In this document: in pieces, positions 48,201-58,100 of the stretch | How positions within the stretch are numbered: the first letter of the stretch is position 1 | How the letters are laid out: the number at the start of each line of letters is the position of its first letter | Source: Annona cherimola | Lineage: Eukaryota; Streptophyta; Magnoliopsida; Magnoliales; Annonaceae | DNA: 64,000 bases | Direction of reading: 5' to 3' | Assembly: GCA_030490835.1 (NCBI GenBank) | Contig: CM059972.1 | Location: 8,400,264-8,464,263, forward strand | The notes under the pieces: model-generated | Databases searched by the model: none | Seen by the model: the letters and a program-made list of their open reading frames with translations, nothing else | Told to the model about the DNA's origin: nothing | Translations under genes and position numbers: made by a program

Positions 48201-49048
48201 ATAGATTAAATACAATTAGTAAAACATATTTATGAAGAAAATTTCAAATAAAAGTAAATTTAAAATAAAATAAATGAATGTTGTACTTTAGCTTAAAATA
48301 CATCATGGTGTATATAATCGTACTCCATCCGTAAAATGTCATTAGATAGTCATTGAATTTATTATAATCCAATTCCTTTGAACTTGTAAATCACAATGCA
48401 ATTTCTGCAGGACATCTAGGAAGTGTGCTAACCGTGCCCGGTTTATGTTTTACATACCGTTTCTTCATGTAAATGCGTTTGTCATTGTTCTTTCTTATTT
48501 TCATTCTTCAGTTTCACCCACTGATGTGAAGTAGGTTGTCTCTTGTCATTCTGCGATTCCATCTAACTCCCGTCTGTTTTAATCTTGGATTTTAAAAATA
48601 GCCTTTTATGTGCAGATTTTTATTCTCATATTGCATTTTAGATTGTAACTGCATAAATATTACTTGGGGATAAGAGTCCAAACGGGCACAAGGAAAACAC
48701 GTGCCTGTATCCAAACAAATATTAGTGTTGCATCTAGCCTTATCATTACATGCGTGACTGCAGTGTTCTTGGGGCACCAAACCCACTCCACCAGGAACTG
48801 CCTCAACCCCACTTCCTCCCCCAGCAGCAGCTCCTTTCCCAGGCCTTTCTGCTACTGACCTCCTAGCCTATGAGCGGCAGCTTGCTCTGAGCAAGATGGG
48901 TTCTAGCCAAGCAGCAATCCTGCATGCCCAGGGCCAGCATGCGCTCAAGCAGGCGACAATGGGAATGGGTGCTGGAGCCAGCCAGGCAATCTACGATGGT
49001 GGGTTCCAGAATGTTGCTGCAGCCCAGCAGCTCATGTATTATCAGTAA
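36210..49048 (+). CDS. UBP1: Oligouridylate-binding protein, UBP1 family, three RRMs, 12 exons, 429 aa
   Basis: Exons 36210-36335, 41821-41882, 42185-42287, 42442-42518, 42602-42663, 42769-42856, 43173-43248, 43412-43442, 44274-44393, 45023-45108, 46511-46684, 48764-49048; every phase agrees and TAA is at 49046-49048. The N-terminus is Gln-rich with 12 consecutive Gln (18-29). RRM1 starts at RSVYVGNI (61-68) with RNP1 SSYGFVDY (98-105). RRM2 starts at NIFVGDL (147-153) with RNP1 SRGFGFVSF (186-194). RRM3 starts at TVYVGNL (268-274) with RNP1 DKGFGFVRY (303-311). The tail is Pro/Ala-rich and ends LMYYQ, as in UBP1 proteins. Known for the family (UBP1A-C, close to animal TIA-1): binds U-rich pre-mRNA and mRNA, promotes splicing of poor introns, stabilises mRNA and enters stress granules. 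Length is normal. Intron 10 starts with GC instead of GT. Intron 1 is 5.5 kb because a LINE lies in it antisense. Confidence 0.95.
36262..36297 (+). repeat. CAG/CAA repeat encoding a 12-residue glutamine run in UBP1
   Basis: A trinucleotide run beginning CAGCAACAG and continuing as CAG codes Gln 18-29 of the UBP1-type protein. Because all but one codon are CAG, slippage is likely and length should vary between alleles. Gln-rich ends in TIA-1/UBP1 proteins are linked to stress-granule assembly. Confidence 0.85.
36942..39806 (-). pseudogene. LINE endonuclease-reverse transcriptase frame with four in-frame stops
   Basis: 955 codons in one uninterrupted register (no frameshift) on the minus strand. 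The APE endonuclease has SWNVRTLSG (N13), CLQETRWKG (E40), [19 protein letters not shown] and QHRLLV. The reverse transcriptase has [54 protein letters not shown] and the catalytic FADDIVLI (about residue 698). The C-terminus has [10 protein letters not shown] and [12 protein letters not shown], typical of RTE. Premature stops lie at 38832-38834, 38328-38330, 37650-37652 and 37425-37427. At least three and probably all four replace a tryptophan TGG. The frame therefore looks recently active but now dead. Confidence 0.9.
39862..40117 (-). repeat. 69-bp tandem repeat at the 5' end of the RTE LINE
   Basis: The phrase TTTCTCACTA recurs at 39922, 39991 and 40060, an exact 69-base period; with partial copies at both ends there are about 3.7 units. 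Units differ by a few bases (for example ACATCCGGGCTCCGATGTAG versus ATAGCCGGGCTCCGCTGCAG). Because 69 is divisible by 3 it gives spurious open frames on both strands. It stands directly upstream (in LINE sense) of the endonuclease ATG at 39806 and is GC-richer than its surroundings. Confidence 0.85.
40118..41820 (+). other. Remainder of UBP1 intron 1
   Basis: Between the 5' end of the antisense LINE and exon 2. Composition is typical of plant intron (T-rich, with TTTTTTTTTCCC and TTTTGCAG before the acceptor). No exon, ORF with recognisable motif or repeat seen. Confidence 0.6.
43757..44180 (-). mobile_element. Diverged, 5'-truncated RTE copy in UBP1 intron 8
   Basis: Begins with TCATCATCATCATTG and is T/C-rich. 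Its far part, TTTTTTGTATATGTTGTTC followed by CATCAAC, matches the LINE segment near 37290-37320 (TTTTTTGTATATGTTGCTC, CTGCCCAAC), and TGATCAAACTACTTATC resembles TGACCAAACCATCTTAATC at 37143. The order and spacing agree with an RTE 3' part of about 420 bases, heavily mutated. Confidence 0.5.
45109..46510 (+). other. GC-AG intron 10 of UBP1
   Basis: The exon junction reads CCAGAG|GCAAGT at the 5' side and ATGCAG|GTAACC at the 3' side. The protein across it (NLAPEVTQLDLH) is continuous with UBP1 relatives, so the GC donor is required. The intron holds a 606-bp hAT-like element (45787-46392). Confidence 0.85.
45787..46392. mobile_element. Second copy of the same hAT-like element, inverted, in UBP1 intron 10
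   Basis: 606 bp, from TAGGGGGGTAAATGG to CCGTTAACACCCTTA. Its sequence is the reverse complement of the 2713-3319 copy (for example ACCCGTCCAACCCGATCCG near the right end against CGGATCGGGTTGGACGAG-type words at the left of the other). Flanks CTCATAAT and GTCATGAC agree at only 5 of 8 bases, so the target duplication has decayed and the copy is older. Confidence 0.75.
46685..48763 (+). other. UBP1 intron 11
   Basis: GTAATG donor and GACTGCAG acceptor. Contains the palindromic repeat at 47935-48310; otherwise unassigned T-rich sequence without coding motifs. Confidence 0.65.
47935..48310. repeat. Palindromic MITE-like repeat in UBP1 intron 11
   Basis: ACATCATGATTTATTTTAGTC at the left is answered by TAGCTTAAAATACATCATGG at the right, and CATAAATATGTTTTCCTAAT by TAGTAAAACATATTTATGAA; arms of about 170 bases meet near ATTTTAGGGGCATTTAAGTC. 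Confidence 0.65.
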
Positions 49049-49688
49049 TGAGCCAGAGTTTGGTGAATGTTCTTATGGTTCTATTGGCGGAGTCTATACT
49101 ATCTGATATATATAGCCTTGAATATCTTTGTTTTTTCTCTTCTTTATTTTCCTTTTTATTGTTTCCTGTGAATTTAGAGTGTAATGTTTGATCGCTTGCG
49201 CTTCCTTTCATAACTTGCGATGGATGTATGGATATATAATGCTTTGTATCAAGCATTTTCTAGGTGTAAGTGATTTTAGAAGAACACGACCACATTTAGT
49301 TTTTTTTTTTTTGGCTTTTTTCTTTTCCTGTTACCTTTTGTTTGCCCCTTGGACAATTCAAAAGTGGACTGAGGTATTGATTTCATTGCTTATGCGCACG
49401 TTCCATCTGGAATGCAAAAGGAAAATTTAACAGAGTACATTTGGAGTTGAAGAATCCTTGGATCTCAAGCTGTCTTTATTTTTAATGTTGTCTCTCTGTT
49501 CCTGCATTATTACCGTGTGTGGTTTAGTTTCTTTTTTATGTGGGCACACCTGGGAGTTGGGTGCCATCAACTCTACTCTGTAATCTTTTATCTTTTATAT
49601 ATTTTGTTGTCGCTAATTCAAAAACAATGCCGAAAATAAAGCATGTGATTTGCGCCTGGTCGGAAATAAGACCATTTGTGATGGATGC

Positions 49689-49742
<54 letters not shown>
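49689..49742. repeat. A run followed by TA microsatellite
   Basis: Fifteen A then about 20 AT units, directly followed by a palindromic repeat. Downstream of the UBP1 gene. Confidence 0.9.
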
Positions 49743-49745
<3 letters not shown>

Positions 49746-49990
49746 TTTCAACTGTTAATATAGGTGTGTTTAATTTATAAATTAAGTTTTATCATTTTTA
49801 GAAATGTGTATTATTTTGTAATTTTAAATATAAGTGGTATTTTAGTCATTTAAAATTAATGTTTTGAAAATATATAATAAATATATAGACATTTTTAAAA
49901 ATGATAAAACTTAGTTTATAGATTAAGTATGGTTATATGACAGTTGTATGAAAAATTTTAAACAAATAAATAAGCACAATGATCATGCCC
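49743..49990. repeat. Palindromic AT-rich repeat beside a TA microsatellite
   Basis: TTTAATTTATAAATTAAGTT, TTATCATTTTTAGAAATG and their complements (TTTTTAAAAATGATAAAAC, TAGTTTATAGATTAAG) flank a centre near AGTCATTTAAAATTAATG. Same design as the palindromic family at 3560 and 14005. Confidence 0.5.
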
Positions 49991-50100
49991 CAAGTAAAAA
50001 TTTGCTAACGTACTGTCGAGGTGGTTCTGACTATATGGACGGGAATCACAGGGTGTTGACTTTTACACTCGTGTGATTTCAAATATGAGTGAGGAGTAAC

Positions 50101-50836
50101 TAGGGGTGAGAATCGGGGTGGGTTACATTGGGTCAAGGTTTGCCTAACTCTGACTCTACTTTTTAAAAATTGAGTTTGACTTTCTTTTTATACCGGGTCG
50201 GGACAAGGTCGGTTTGATTTTTACTTTTTTTTTTTTAAAGAGGTTCCAAGACAAACTTCGGGTTGGTATCAGATCGATTTCGGGATAGCGGGTTGGGTTA
50301 AAAATATGGGTCAAATAAGATAATTTTAAGAACTTATATACCTATTAAATGTAAGTATACATCTATACTAAATTTAAATATTATATGCTTCCATATTTCA
50401 CTAATTATTAAAAAACACATAATTAAGAAAACACAACATTTGAAAATATAGTATAAGTTTATTAAAATAGGTTAATATACAATTACACATAAGGGTTATT
50501 TATGTACAAATTCTTTTTGTTGATTGTTATATTGTTTTATGAATAAATTGATTCTTCTATTATTAATAGTGTTGAATATAAAAAAATGAGAATTTTGAAA
50601 GAAATAATAATAATATTTAAACATAAGTTTAAAATTTTTAATAAATTAGTATATGCGGGGCGGGTCAGACTCTTCGGGTCAGGACATGGTCGACTTATCT
50701 CGACCTTATTTTTGAATTCGGGTCAAAATTTCTAATACATCTCTATACCGGGTCAAAAATATATTGGTTTTACTTTGCCAAAAACGGGTCGGGTTAAAGT
50801 CGGGTCACAGGTCGACCTGTCCTAATTCCCACCTGA
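50101..50836. mobile_element. hAT-like element of a second family
   Basis: Starts TAGGGGTGAGAATCGGGG and ends CTAATTCCCACCTGA, an imperfect inverted repeat; the interior carries CGGGTCGGG and GACAAGGTCGG words shared with the element at 53140-54034. No clear target duplication remains and no coding frame is present. Confidence 0.55.
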
Positions 50837-51163
50837 AACGAGTATAGTCAAGATACGTGTATCTTGTATGGGACGAATTGGATAGAAAATTCGGAGCACC
50901 ATAAACCGGGCTGCATTTAATGGAATTTTAAAGATTTTACGTGGTTGTAATTCTTTCGTGGTAACGGTTGGTTTGTTAGGTCATACTTATAGTCTGATTT
51001 TCAAAACGAGTGCAGTGTTGCTTGTGCCCTGTTTGGAGGAAAGAACCGTCTGTTTTGTTGATTCTGTTTTGTTCCTGTCGTGCTATATTCATGCATTGCA
51101 GCAGTAGGCTTGTTTTTGGGGGGAAAAAAAATTATGGGGGGCCTGATGACACGAAGCCAGCCA

Positions 51164-51165
<2 letters not shown>

Positions 51166-51235
<70 letters not shown>
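51166..51235. repeat. Long TA microsatellite at the edge of a palindromic MITE
   Basis: About 34 TA units directly joined to GGGAGCTGTTCC of the MITE at 51241. It produces a spurious Ile-Tyr repeat reading frame. Confidence 0.9.
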
Positions 51236-51238
<3 letters not shown>

Positions 51239-51240
51239 AG

Positions 51241-51611
51241 CTGTTCCGGTGCAGCGTCACTGCACCGGAACAGCCGTGCAGTGGCCCCAAAATGGGGCCC
51301 ACATGATCATGAAATTATGATCTACTCCACCCATTGTATTTAGAATAATGTATTCTATAACCATACCAATTTTCATCCCAATCAGATACTTTAAAGTTGT
51401 TATTTACATTAAACTATTTTATTACGTTGGATTTGTACCATTTTCAGATGGGGCCCATATACATATCTGATTGGGATGAAAATTGGTATGGTAATAAAAT
51501 ACATTATTCTAAATACAATGGGTGGAGTAGATCATGATTTCATGATCATGTGGGCCCCGTTTTGGGGCCACTGCATGGCTGTTCCGGTGCAGTGACGCTG
51601 CACCGGAACAG
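51241..51611. mobile_element. Palindromic MITE with GTTCCGGTGCAG ends, copy 1
   Basis: Each end is itself a hairpin of CTGTTCCGGTGCAG and CTGCACCGGAACAG with a 5-base loop. The inner arms (CCACATGATCATGAAATTAT at the left, TTTCATGATCATGTGGGCCC at the right) continue the palindrome to about 51410-51460. It stands directly against a long TA microsatellite on the left and TATATATA on the right. Confidence 0.8.
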
Positions 51612-51626
51612 GTCCCATATACATAT

Positions 51627-51990
51627 ATATAGGAATATATTCAGGTCCAACATCGCTGAAATGGGCCCCACATGATCATGAAATCATGATCTACTCCACT
51701 CATTGTATTTAGAATAATGTATTCTATTACCATGCCAATTTTCATCCCAATCAGATATGTATATGGTCCCCATTTGAAAATGGTACAAATCCAACGTAAT
51801 AAAATAGTTTGATGTAAATAACAACTTTAAAGTATCTGATTGGGATGAAAATTGGTATGGTAATAGAATACATTATTCTAAATACAATGGGTGGAGTAGA
51901 TCATGATTTCATGATTATGTGGGGCCCATTTTGGGGTCACTGCACCGCTGTTCCGGTGCAGTGAACAAATCTCATATAAATATATATATA
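51627..51990. mobile_element. Palindromic MITE, copy 2 of the cluster
   Basis: Same inner arms as copy 1 (TGATCATGAAATCATGATCT at the left, its complement at the right), with diverged outer ends: left TCAGGTCCAACATCGCTG, right CCGCTGTTCCGGTGCAGTG. Bounded by TATATATA runs on both sides. Confidence 0.75.
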
Positions 51991-52345
51991 TGAGATTTGT
52001 TCCTGTGCAGTCCGCTGTAAAATGGGTCCCACACATATTAGATCGCAATGAAACTTTATACAATCATTTATCCATATAAAAATAATACTTTAGACGGTTT
52101 AGATGTTGAAAATAGCACTTTAAACTTAATATTTATATTAAACTATTTTATTACGTTGATTTTGCACCATTTTAAGATGAGGATTACACACATATTGGAT
52201 TTAGATGAAAATTAGTATGCTAATAAAGTGGACAATTCTAAACACAATGGGTGGGGATGATTTCCCATTCATGATCACGTGGGGCCCACAGTGCATGGAC
52301 TGCACGGTGCAGTCGCATGCACTGGATCATTTCCCTATATATATT
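51991..52345. mobile_element. Palindromic MITE, copy 3, diverged
   Basis: Left GAGATTTGTTCCTGTGCAG, right GACTGCACGGTGCAGTCGCA; interior shares AAACTATTTTATTACGTTG and TCTAAACACAATGGGTGGG with copies 1 and 2, plus a TCATTTATCCATATAAAAAT arm found again near 20300 and 61725. Ends in TATATATATTA. Confidence 0.65.
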
Positions 52346-52747
52346 ATAAAGATGCTTGCTTACTTATAGCTTCCCATATATGCCTGTATCCACTCTCCAA
52401 ATGCTCATTTTCAAAAATAAAACTAAAAATAAAATAAATTTCAAAAAAGGCTAAATTTCACAGGGAAGGAGATATAGGCGAAGTTTACATATTTATAAGA
52501 AATAAAAAATTTAAAAAATATTGTTTTGCCCAGCCACATGAGATTAAGAGACATTTTTTATTGGAGGAAAGGCTTAAATTCGATGCCTGTGGTAGAAAGA
52601 CATGAAAAAAGCCTGTTGTGATGGTGGATATTATTCGAGTCCTAGATGGATGGCAAGGCTTCCTATGACCTAAACTTTCCAGAGAAATGATATCTTAAAT
52701 CGTTGATATGATAATCGAGATATTATGGAATACAGCCTCAAACAGTT

Positions 52748-52966
52748 GTGTGTGTTTGAGAAGTGATAAAATTTCTAGATGTAAAAGTTTTTGAAATAAG
52801 AAAAAATAATTTGATATGATAGAGGTAATGATGAAGAATAAAGAAAATACTTGTGTGAAAAATAAGATAGTTATATAGGAAGATGTGAAAAAATAATTAA
52901 AAATAGAACAATTATGAAGAACAAAAAATTTTAGATCGATAAATTTTTAGTTTAAACAAACACACC
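52748..52966. mobile_element. Tourist-like MITE, shortened
   Basis: GTGTGTGTTTGAGAAGTGAT to AACAAACACACC; about 219 bp, lacking part of the usual interior. Confidence 0.6.
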
Positions 52967-52991
52967 AGTAGATTCAAAACTTTTATATGTA

Positions 52992-54161
52992 GGGCATGTT
53001 TGTTTTTTACAAAAGTTTTTTACTCTCTACAATTATTTTATTTTAAAATTATTTTTCCATATTTTCCTATACAATTATCATATATTTTTTTTTATCATTT
53101 TTACATAACTACTCATATAACTAACCTGTCTATTTTAACTAGGGGTCAAAATTGAGGCGGGTTAGGGTTGGGTTGGGGTATGCTCAACCCTGACCCTACA
53201 TTTAAAAATCCTATTTGATCATACTTTTTATACCCGGTTGAGACAAGGTCGGTCTGACCCTTACTTTTATTTAAGAGGTCTTGGGACAAACATCAGGTTG
53301 ATTTCAAGTCAGCATCGAGATAACAGGTCGAGTTAAAAAATTAGGTCAAATTTTAAAATGTTATACACATATCAATATAACCCATAGTTAGAATAAATTT
53401 GAAGATTAAATGATTCAATACTTTACTATTTAGTGAGTAAAACAAAATTCTCATAATAAAACATTAGTAAAATTTTTTAAATAATTTCGTTTATAACATT
53501 ACCTTGATAAATATGTGTATCAACCTTAAAAGTACGTTGATGTAAATTTTGAATTACAATTAAAACCGTTAAATTGTAAAATAATAATAATATTTATTCT
53601 TCTAAGTTATAAACAACAGAGATAATATATTTTATTTCATTGATAAATATGTGAATGAGATAACTTGAACCACATATATGCAATTAAGAAATAAAAATTC
53701 ATCAATATAAATAATTTATAAAGTTAAACATGCATTAACATAAGTAATATTCATATTAATAAGTCATAAAATTAAACAAATTTACCCAACAAAATAATAT
53801 TCACATAAATAAGTCATGTAATTTATAAAAATAATTTGTACCTTACAAGTTAGGGCGAGTCAAATCGAGTTAGGGCGGGACCTGGCCGACCTGCTCGGCC
53901 CCTTATAATTAAAACACAAGATTAAAATCCTAACCAGCCCCACATCACTGAGTCAAAATCTTGCCCCGACCCTCTGTGAAATTGGGGAGGGAAAGAGTGG
54001 GTCATGGGTCAACCTAGCCCTATTTTCACCCCTAATTTTAACCTTATTCTCTTTACACTTCATCCTTACCTTTATCATTTCATATAATTTTCTATCAATT
54101 TAACAACTTTACACCAAAAAAAATATTTTATCCAAAAGTTTTATCTCTTCCCAACACACTT
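52992..54161. mobile_element. Tourist-like MITE split by a hAT insertion
   Basis: Left end GGGCATGTTTG, right end CAACACACTT, flanked by the 3-base repeat GTA on each side. Without the hAT insert and its extra duplication it is about 267 bp, the normal size of this family here. The interior follows the family order (CTCTACAATTATTTTA, CTATACAATTAT, TCTATTTTAAC, TTATTCTCTTTAC). Confidence 0.75.
53140..54034. mobile_element. 895-bp hAT-like element inserted inside a Tourist-like MITE
   Basis: Starts TAGGGGTCAAAATTGAGG and ends CTATTTTCACCCCTA. It is flanked by a perfect 8-bp duplication ATTTTAAC (53132-53139 and 54035-54042). The duplicated word belongs to the Tourist-like sequence that continues on both sides. 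Interior has GGGTTGGG/GGTCGACC-like words related to the 50101-50836 copy. Confidence 0.85.
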
Positions 54162-54981
54162 GTAGTTTGAGATTAAATTCAAAATTTTGAGTCACATGGT
54201 TAATGAGGTGTACACAAATTAAAACAGCATTCGCCTGCGAGTCGAGGATTGATGTTAGTAGTCCAGCCGAAGAACACGATATTTGGGGAAAATTTCTTAA
54301 TCGTTTGATTTAATCCGCATTTGCTATGTTCGATGGTTCATAATAGCATTAAGTTGGTAGATTGCACTTCAATTTTCGTTTGAAGATTTCCAACGGATTT
54401 TATTTTAAAGAAATTATTTGGGGAAAAATTGGATTGAAATTTCTTAGTGAACGCGATATTGAACCATGATAATAAACATATTTAGTTATTTTATTTGCGA
54501 TTTTTTTATTCTGAGTATGTATTTATATTTCCGATCTATCGCGAGCTCCAATAAAAAAATTCTTAATTTTCTCGACCCTTCTAATTTTTATTGTATGGAT
54601 GGAGTTCTTTATAAAAATATCATCATCTAAGATAAGTATGGTAACGTTTTTTATGCAAGTCAACACGGCGAACGGTCTGTATCAACGAGCAGAAACTTGC
54701 CACGCTGGATCGTCATCAGTTGATCACATAGTAATTAGAGAGGATAAGATGAGATTATTAAATTAAAAAAATAAATTTAAATTAGTGGAGAAAAAAAATT
54801 CAATTGAGCCGTTACGCATTCCGCACCCGCCAAACCACCGTCTCCTCTTCCCTCGTCGACCCGCCCAAAACAACTGAAAACAGAACAACGATAAAGAAGC
54901 CTTCTTCTGCATTCCTGCCAGGAACAACACACAAGCCTCTGCTGTGTTTTCCACCCACCCTTCTGTCTCCGTCTCGCCGGT

Positions 54982-55037
54982 GGTGATTGAAACCAAAGGA
55001 ATTCTTTTCGAAAAAGAATTCTTTTGGTTTCGTCACC
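54982..55037 (+). promoter_or_regulatory. Long hairpin in the 5' leader of the USP kinase gene
   Basis: An inverted repeat with arms GGTGA-TT-GAAACCAAAGGAATTC and its near-complement folds on itself with a loop of a few bases around TTTTCGAAAA. The inner stem (54989-55031) has one mismatch and one unequal run; the outer GGTGA/TCACC pairs continue it. It lies 160-215 bases upstream of the ATG at 55196, in the GC-richer leader region, and would be a stable RNA stem if transcribed. Confidence 0.6.
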
Positions 55038-55195
55038 GACCACAAAAATCCTAAATTCTCATATTTTAGTACCCTCGATCCAGCAAGATCCACGAGAATC
55101 GAAGAGGTTGTGAAGATTTCCTTTTCCTGCTTTCGATCGAGCTGCAGAAGATCATCGCTGTTTTCGGTGGATGTTACGGGTTTTGAAAAATAACA

Positions 55196-58100
55196 ATGTT
55201 TAGAAGCGGCGTTCGGTCGAAGAAAGACGGTAAGAATAGCCAGCCTCAGGTCATTGCCGTCGCCGTGAATTCCAAGAAGAACAGCCAGAACGCGCTGAAA
55301 TGGGCAGCCGACAATGCCATCCTGAAGGGCCAAGTTTTCTTCCTCATTCATGTTCGGGAAAAGAACGTCACCGTCCCGACACCATGTGATTTTTCTGTTT
55401 CTGCTTTCCCCCATTTATTCCCCACTTTCTTTCTTTGCATGATAAGCTGGTAATCTGGAAGACATCTGAATTAATCGTCGTTGCTGTCATCATTTCTCAG
55501 TTGTCTGTCAATTGAATTGTTTTTCGTGCATCTAATATGCAGCCGGGGAGGAGCTTCCTATTTCAGAAGTCAGTGAGGATGTCGCATCTGCATTTCTTGA
55601 ACAGAGTGACTCCCAAACCAAACGACTACTACTTCCATTCCAATGTTTCTGCAGCAGACGATTGGTATGACCTCAAACCATCATTGTGTTATTGCCTACT
55701 CTAGCTACTTCCTAGTTCTAACCGCCTCCTTAGTTCGATAGCTTATACAAGTTTATTGCATGGTTGTTCCTCCGGTGTTATTTGTCCACCGCTAGCCACA
55801 GAAACAGAGAAATTGTAGCTTTCATTCGCTAAATTGTGATGCTAGAAAAAATCTTTTTGAGCATCCTAATAAATTATATCTGCCCGACTTCCTATCTTTT
55901 ATGTGCGCAATGCTCGGGAAAAATAATTGCTACCGATATGAAAGCTTCCGGAGTATCGTAGTCTCAAGCAATTGTTTTACTGTTGATTTTGTAAAGTCTT
56001 TGGGAAAGCTTTCTGTTACCATGAGATGCCAATCATTCAATTTCCTTAAATGTCGTTGCAGTTTCTGACTCGATCTTGGTCTGAAACAGTAACGATAATC
56101 CTTATCATATGAATCATCATTGTGATAATTGACAAATTATATGGTTTAGGATTCGATTTTAGTACAGTCTAGGGTATGCAATAGACTGCCAATTATTTCG
56201 CTTAGAATGATCAAGAACAGAAAAGGAGACAACAAAATTAAAAGGAAAATCCAGGTTCACACCTGTTATTTAAACTTTTTCTGTAACCCATGTCGAGGTG
56301 GGTTATCTTTGATATATTTGAAGACCCCTGATTCAGTGCATTTGTACACTAATCAATAAGTTTCAAAAGTAATCAACCTGAACTTCAATTTGTTCAAGAT
56401 GGTAAGACTCATCTTTTTCTACCACCAGCTTTGTTTTGTACAAATACGTTGCTGATTGACATTCTGTGGTCAATGATTTTACTGTAAAAAGTGACAGTCT
56501 GCTCACTTTCAGATTTTAAGTCAAGATCAATAGATTTTTCTGCTGGAGATTCTGCAGATTTTGATCATTTAAATATATAATGAAAGCTTTGAAGACTTTG
56601 TCCCCCTCCCCTGTTTTTCTGCTTTTTCTGTATTGATGAAGAGTAGTCTTTGCTGTTCTTTCTCTAGAAGATGCAAATAAGCCAGTGATTTTCTAGCCGA
56701 GAAATGTGAATCTTGCTATGGGTTTAACTTTCAGAAATATGTGTACATTCATGTGAATGAGTATTTTATATATTCATTATCATTAAAAGTTATCCCACAT
56801 ATGTGCCATCCTTTTCAGAGTATTTGGTATGTACTCAACAAAAATTTTCTTTCAGAGCATACAAAGGTCATAATTCCAATAGTTTTTTTTTTTTGGTGGT
56901 CTGTTGTTAATACGACTGTCTTTCTACCAACTCAGTTACAGTGTAAAGAGATTATACTCGATGATCAGGATGTATCAAGGGCGATTATTGATTATGTTGT
57001 TCTTCATTCAATTGACAAGCTTATTCTTGGTGCTTCATCAAGAAATACATTCATAAGGTAATCTCTTCCTTCCAGTCACCCTTTCTTACTTTTTTTTGGG
57101 AAAGTTGCTAAACAGTCCCCTCTCCAAGATTTCTGATACTTTTGAACCACTTAGATACCCCCCATGAATAGTTGTAAAGTATCAAAGGCACTCTTGGGAT
57201 TCTATGTTTTCTAATTTCCTTTTTTTCCCTCGACTTAACCAATGTTGTTGCCCATCATTTTCCTCCAATGCCCTTTTTTAGTTATTACATTGATATGCTT
57301 CTTTTAGAAATTTTCCCAAATATACCTACTATGTTTCCAAAATTTCAGATATACCTATTAAATTTGCACCTAATTCGTGAGTTAATGCTATTAGTTAATA
57401 TATGAAATTACTAATATGCCCACTAAATTTTGAACATAATTGAAATTTTTGAATGTCATAACTCACTAATGCTCTAATTGCACGTAAGCTCTAAATTTAG
57501 AGAGCCCTAATTTCACTTTCTTTCTATTTTATTTTATCTTTTGTTATTTTATAACAGGGGTACTTTGGCACTTATAAAAATTTAACTAACGATTTTTAAT
57601 AAAATGAAATTTTTTGAAATTAACTACAAACATAATGGGTATATATGAGATTTTAAAAATGTAATGCGTATATTCGGGGAAAGATTTTTTTTTATTAAAA
57701 AAATAGCAAAGATGCTTGTTGTTATCTTTTGAGTTTGAACTCTTTCAATAATCCCTTAAACTTAAATACTAAATGTTGGATAATGAAATTTGGGGTAATT
57801 TCTACTCTTACCAGGGGTTATGACTAGTCAAAGTTCCTTATACCCCATGTCAAAGTTGCTTTGGGAATACATTTAGTATTTTAATAATTTTTTACTTGCA
57901 CCTAAGCCTCAAGAGCCCTTTGGGCCCTAGTGCGCCTTAAACAACCATGCTCCAACCTACGTTAGGTAGTATGCATTTTAAAATTGTTTTATCTTTTAAT
58001 ACCCACTTCATGTTTCACTTTCTATAAATGCCTCGATGTTTAATAGACAATCTTGAACACTCCAAAGTAGAAAGTTTCAACAGAAGACATCATGCCCCGA

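Noticed and set aside
49536..51306. Frames with Tyr-Ile repeats
   Set aside because: Translation of TA microsatellites.
54812..55414. 200-codon open frame on the minus strand
   Set aside because: It is antisense to USP kinase exon 1 and its leader, crosses the hairpin, and shows no domain; the + strand frame has clear USP motifs and splice sites.
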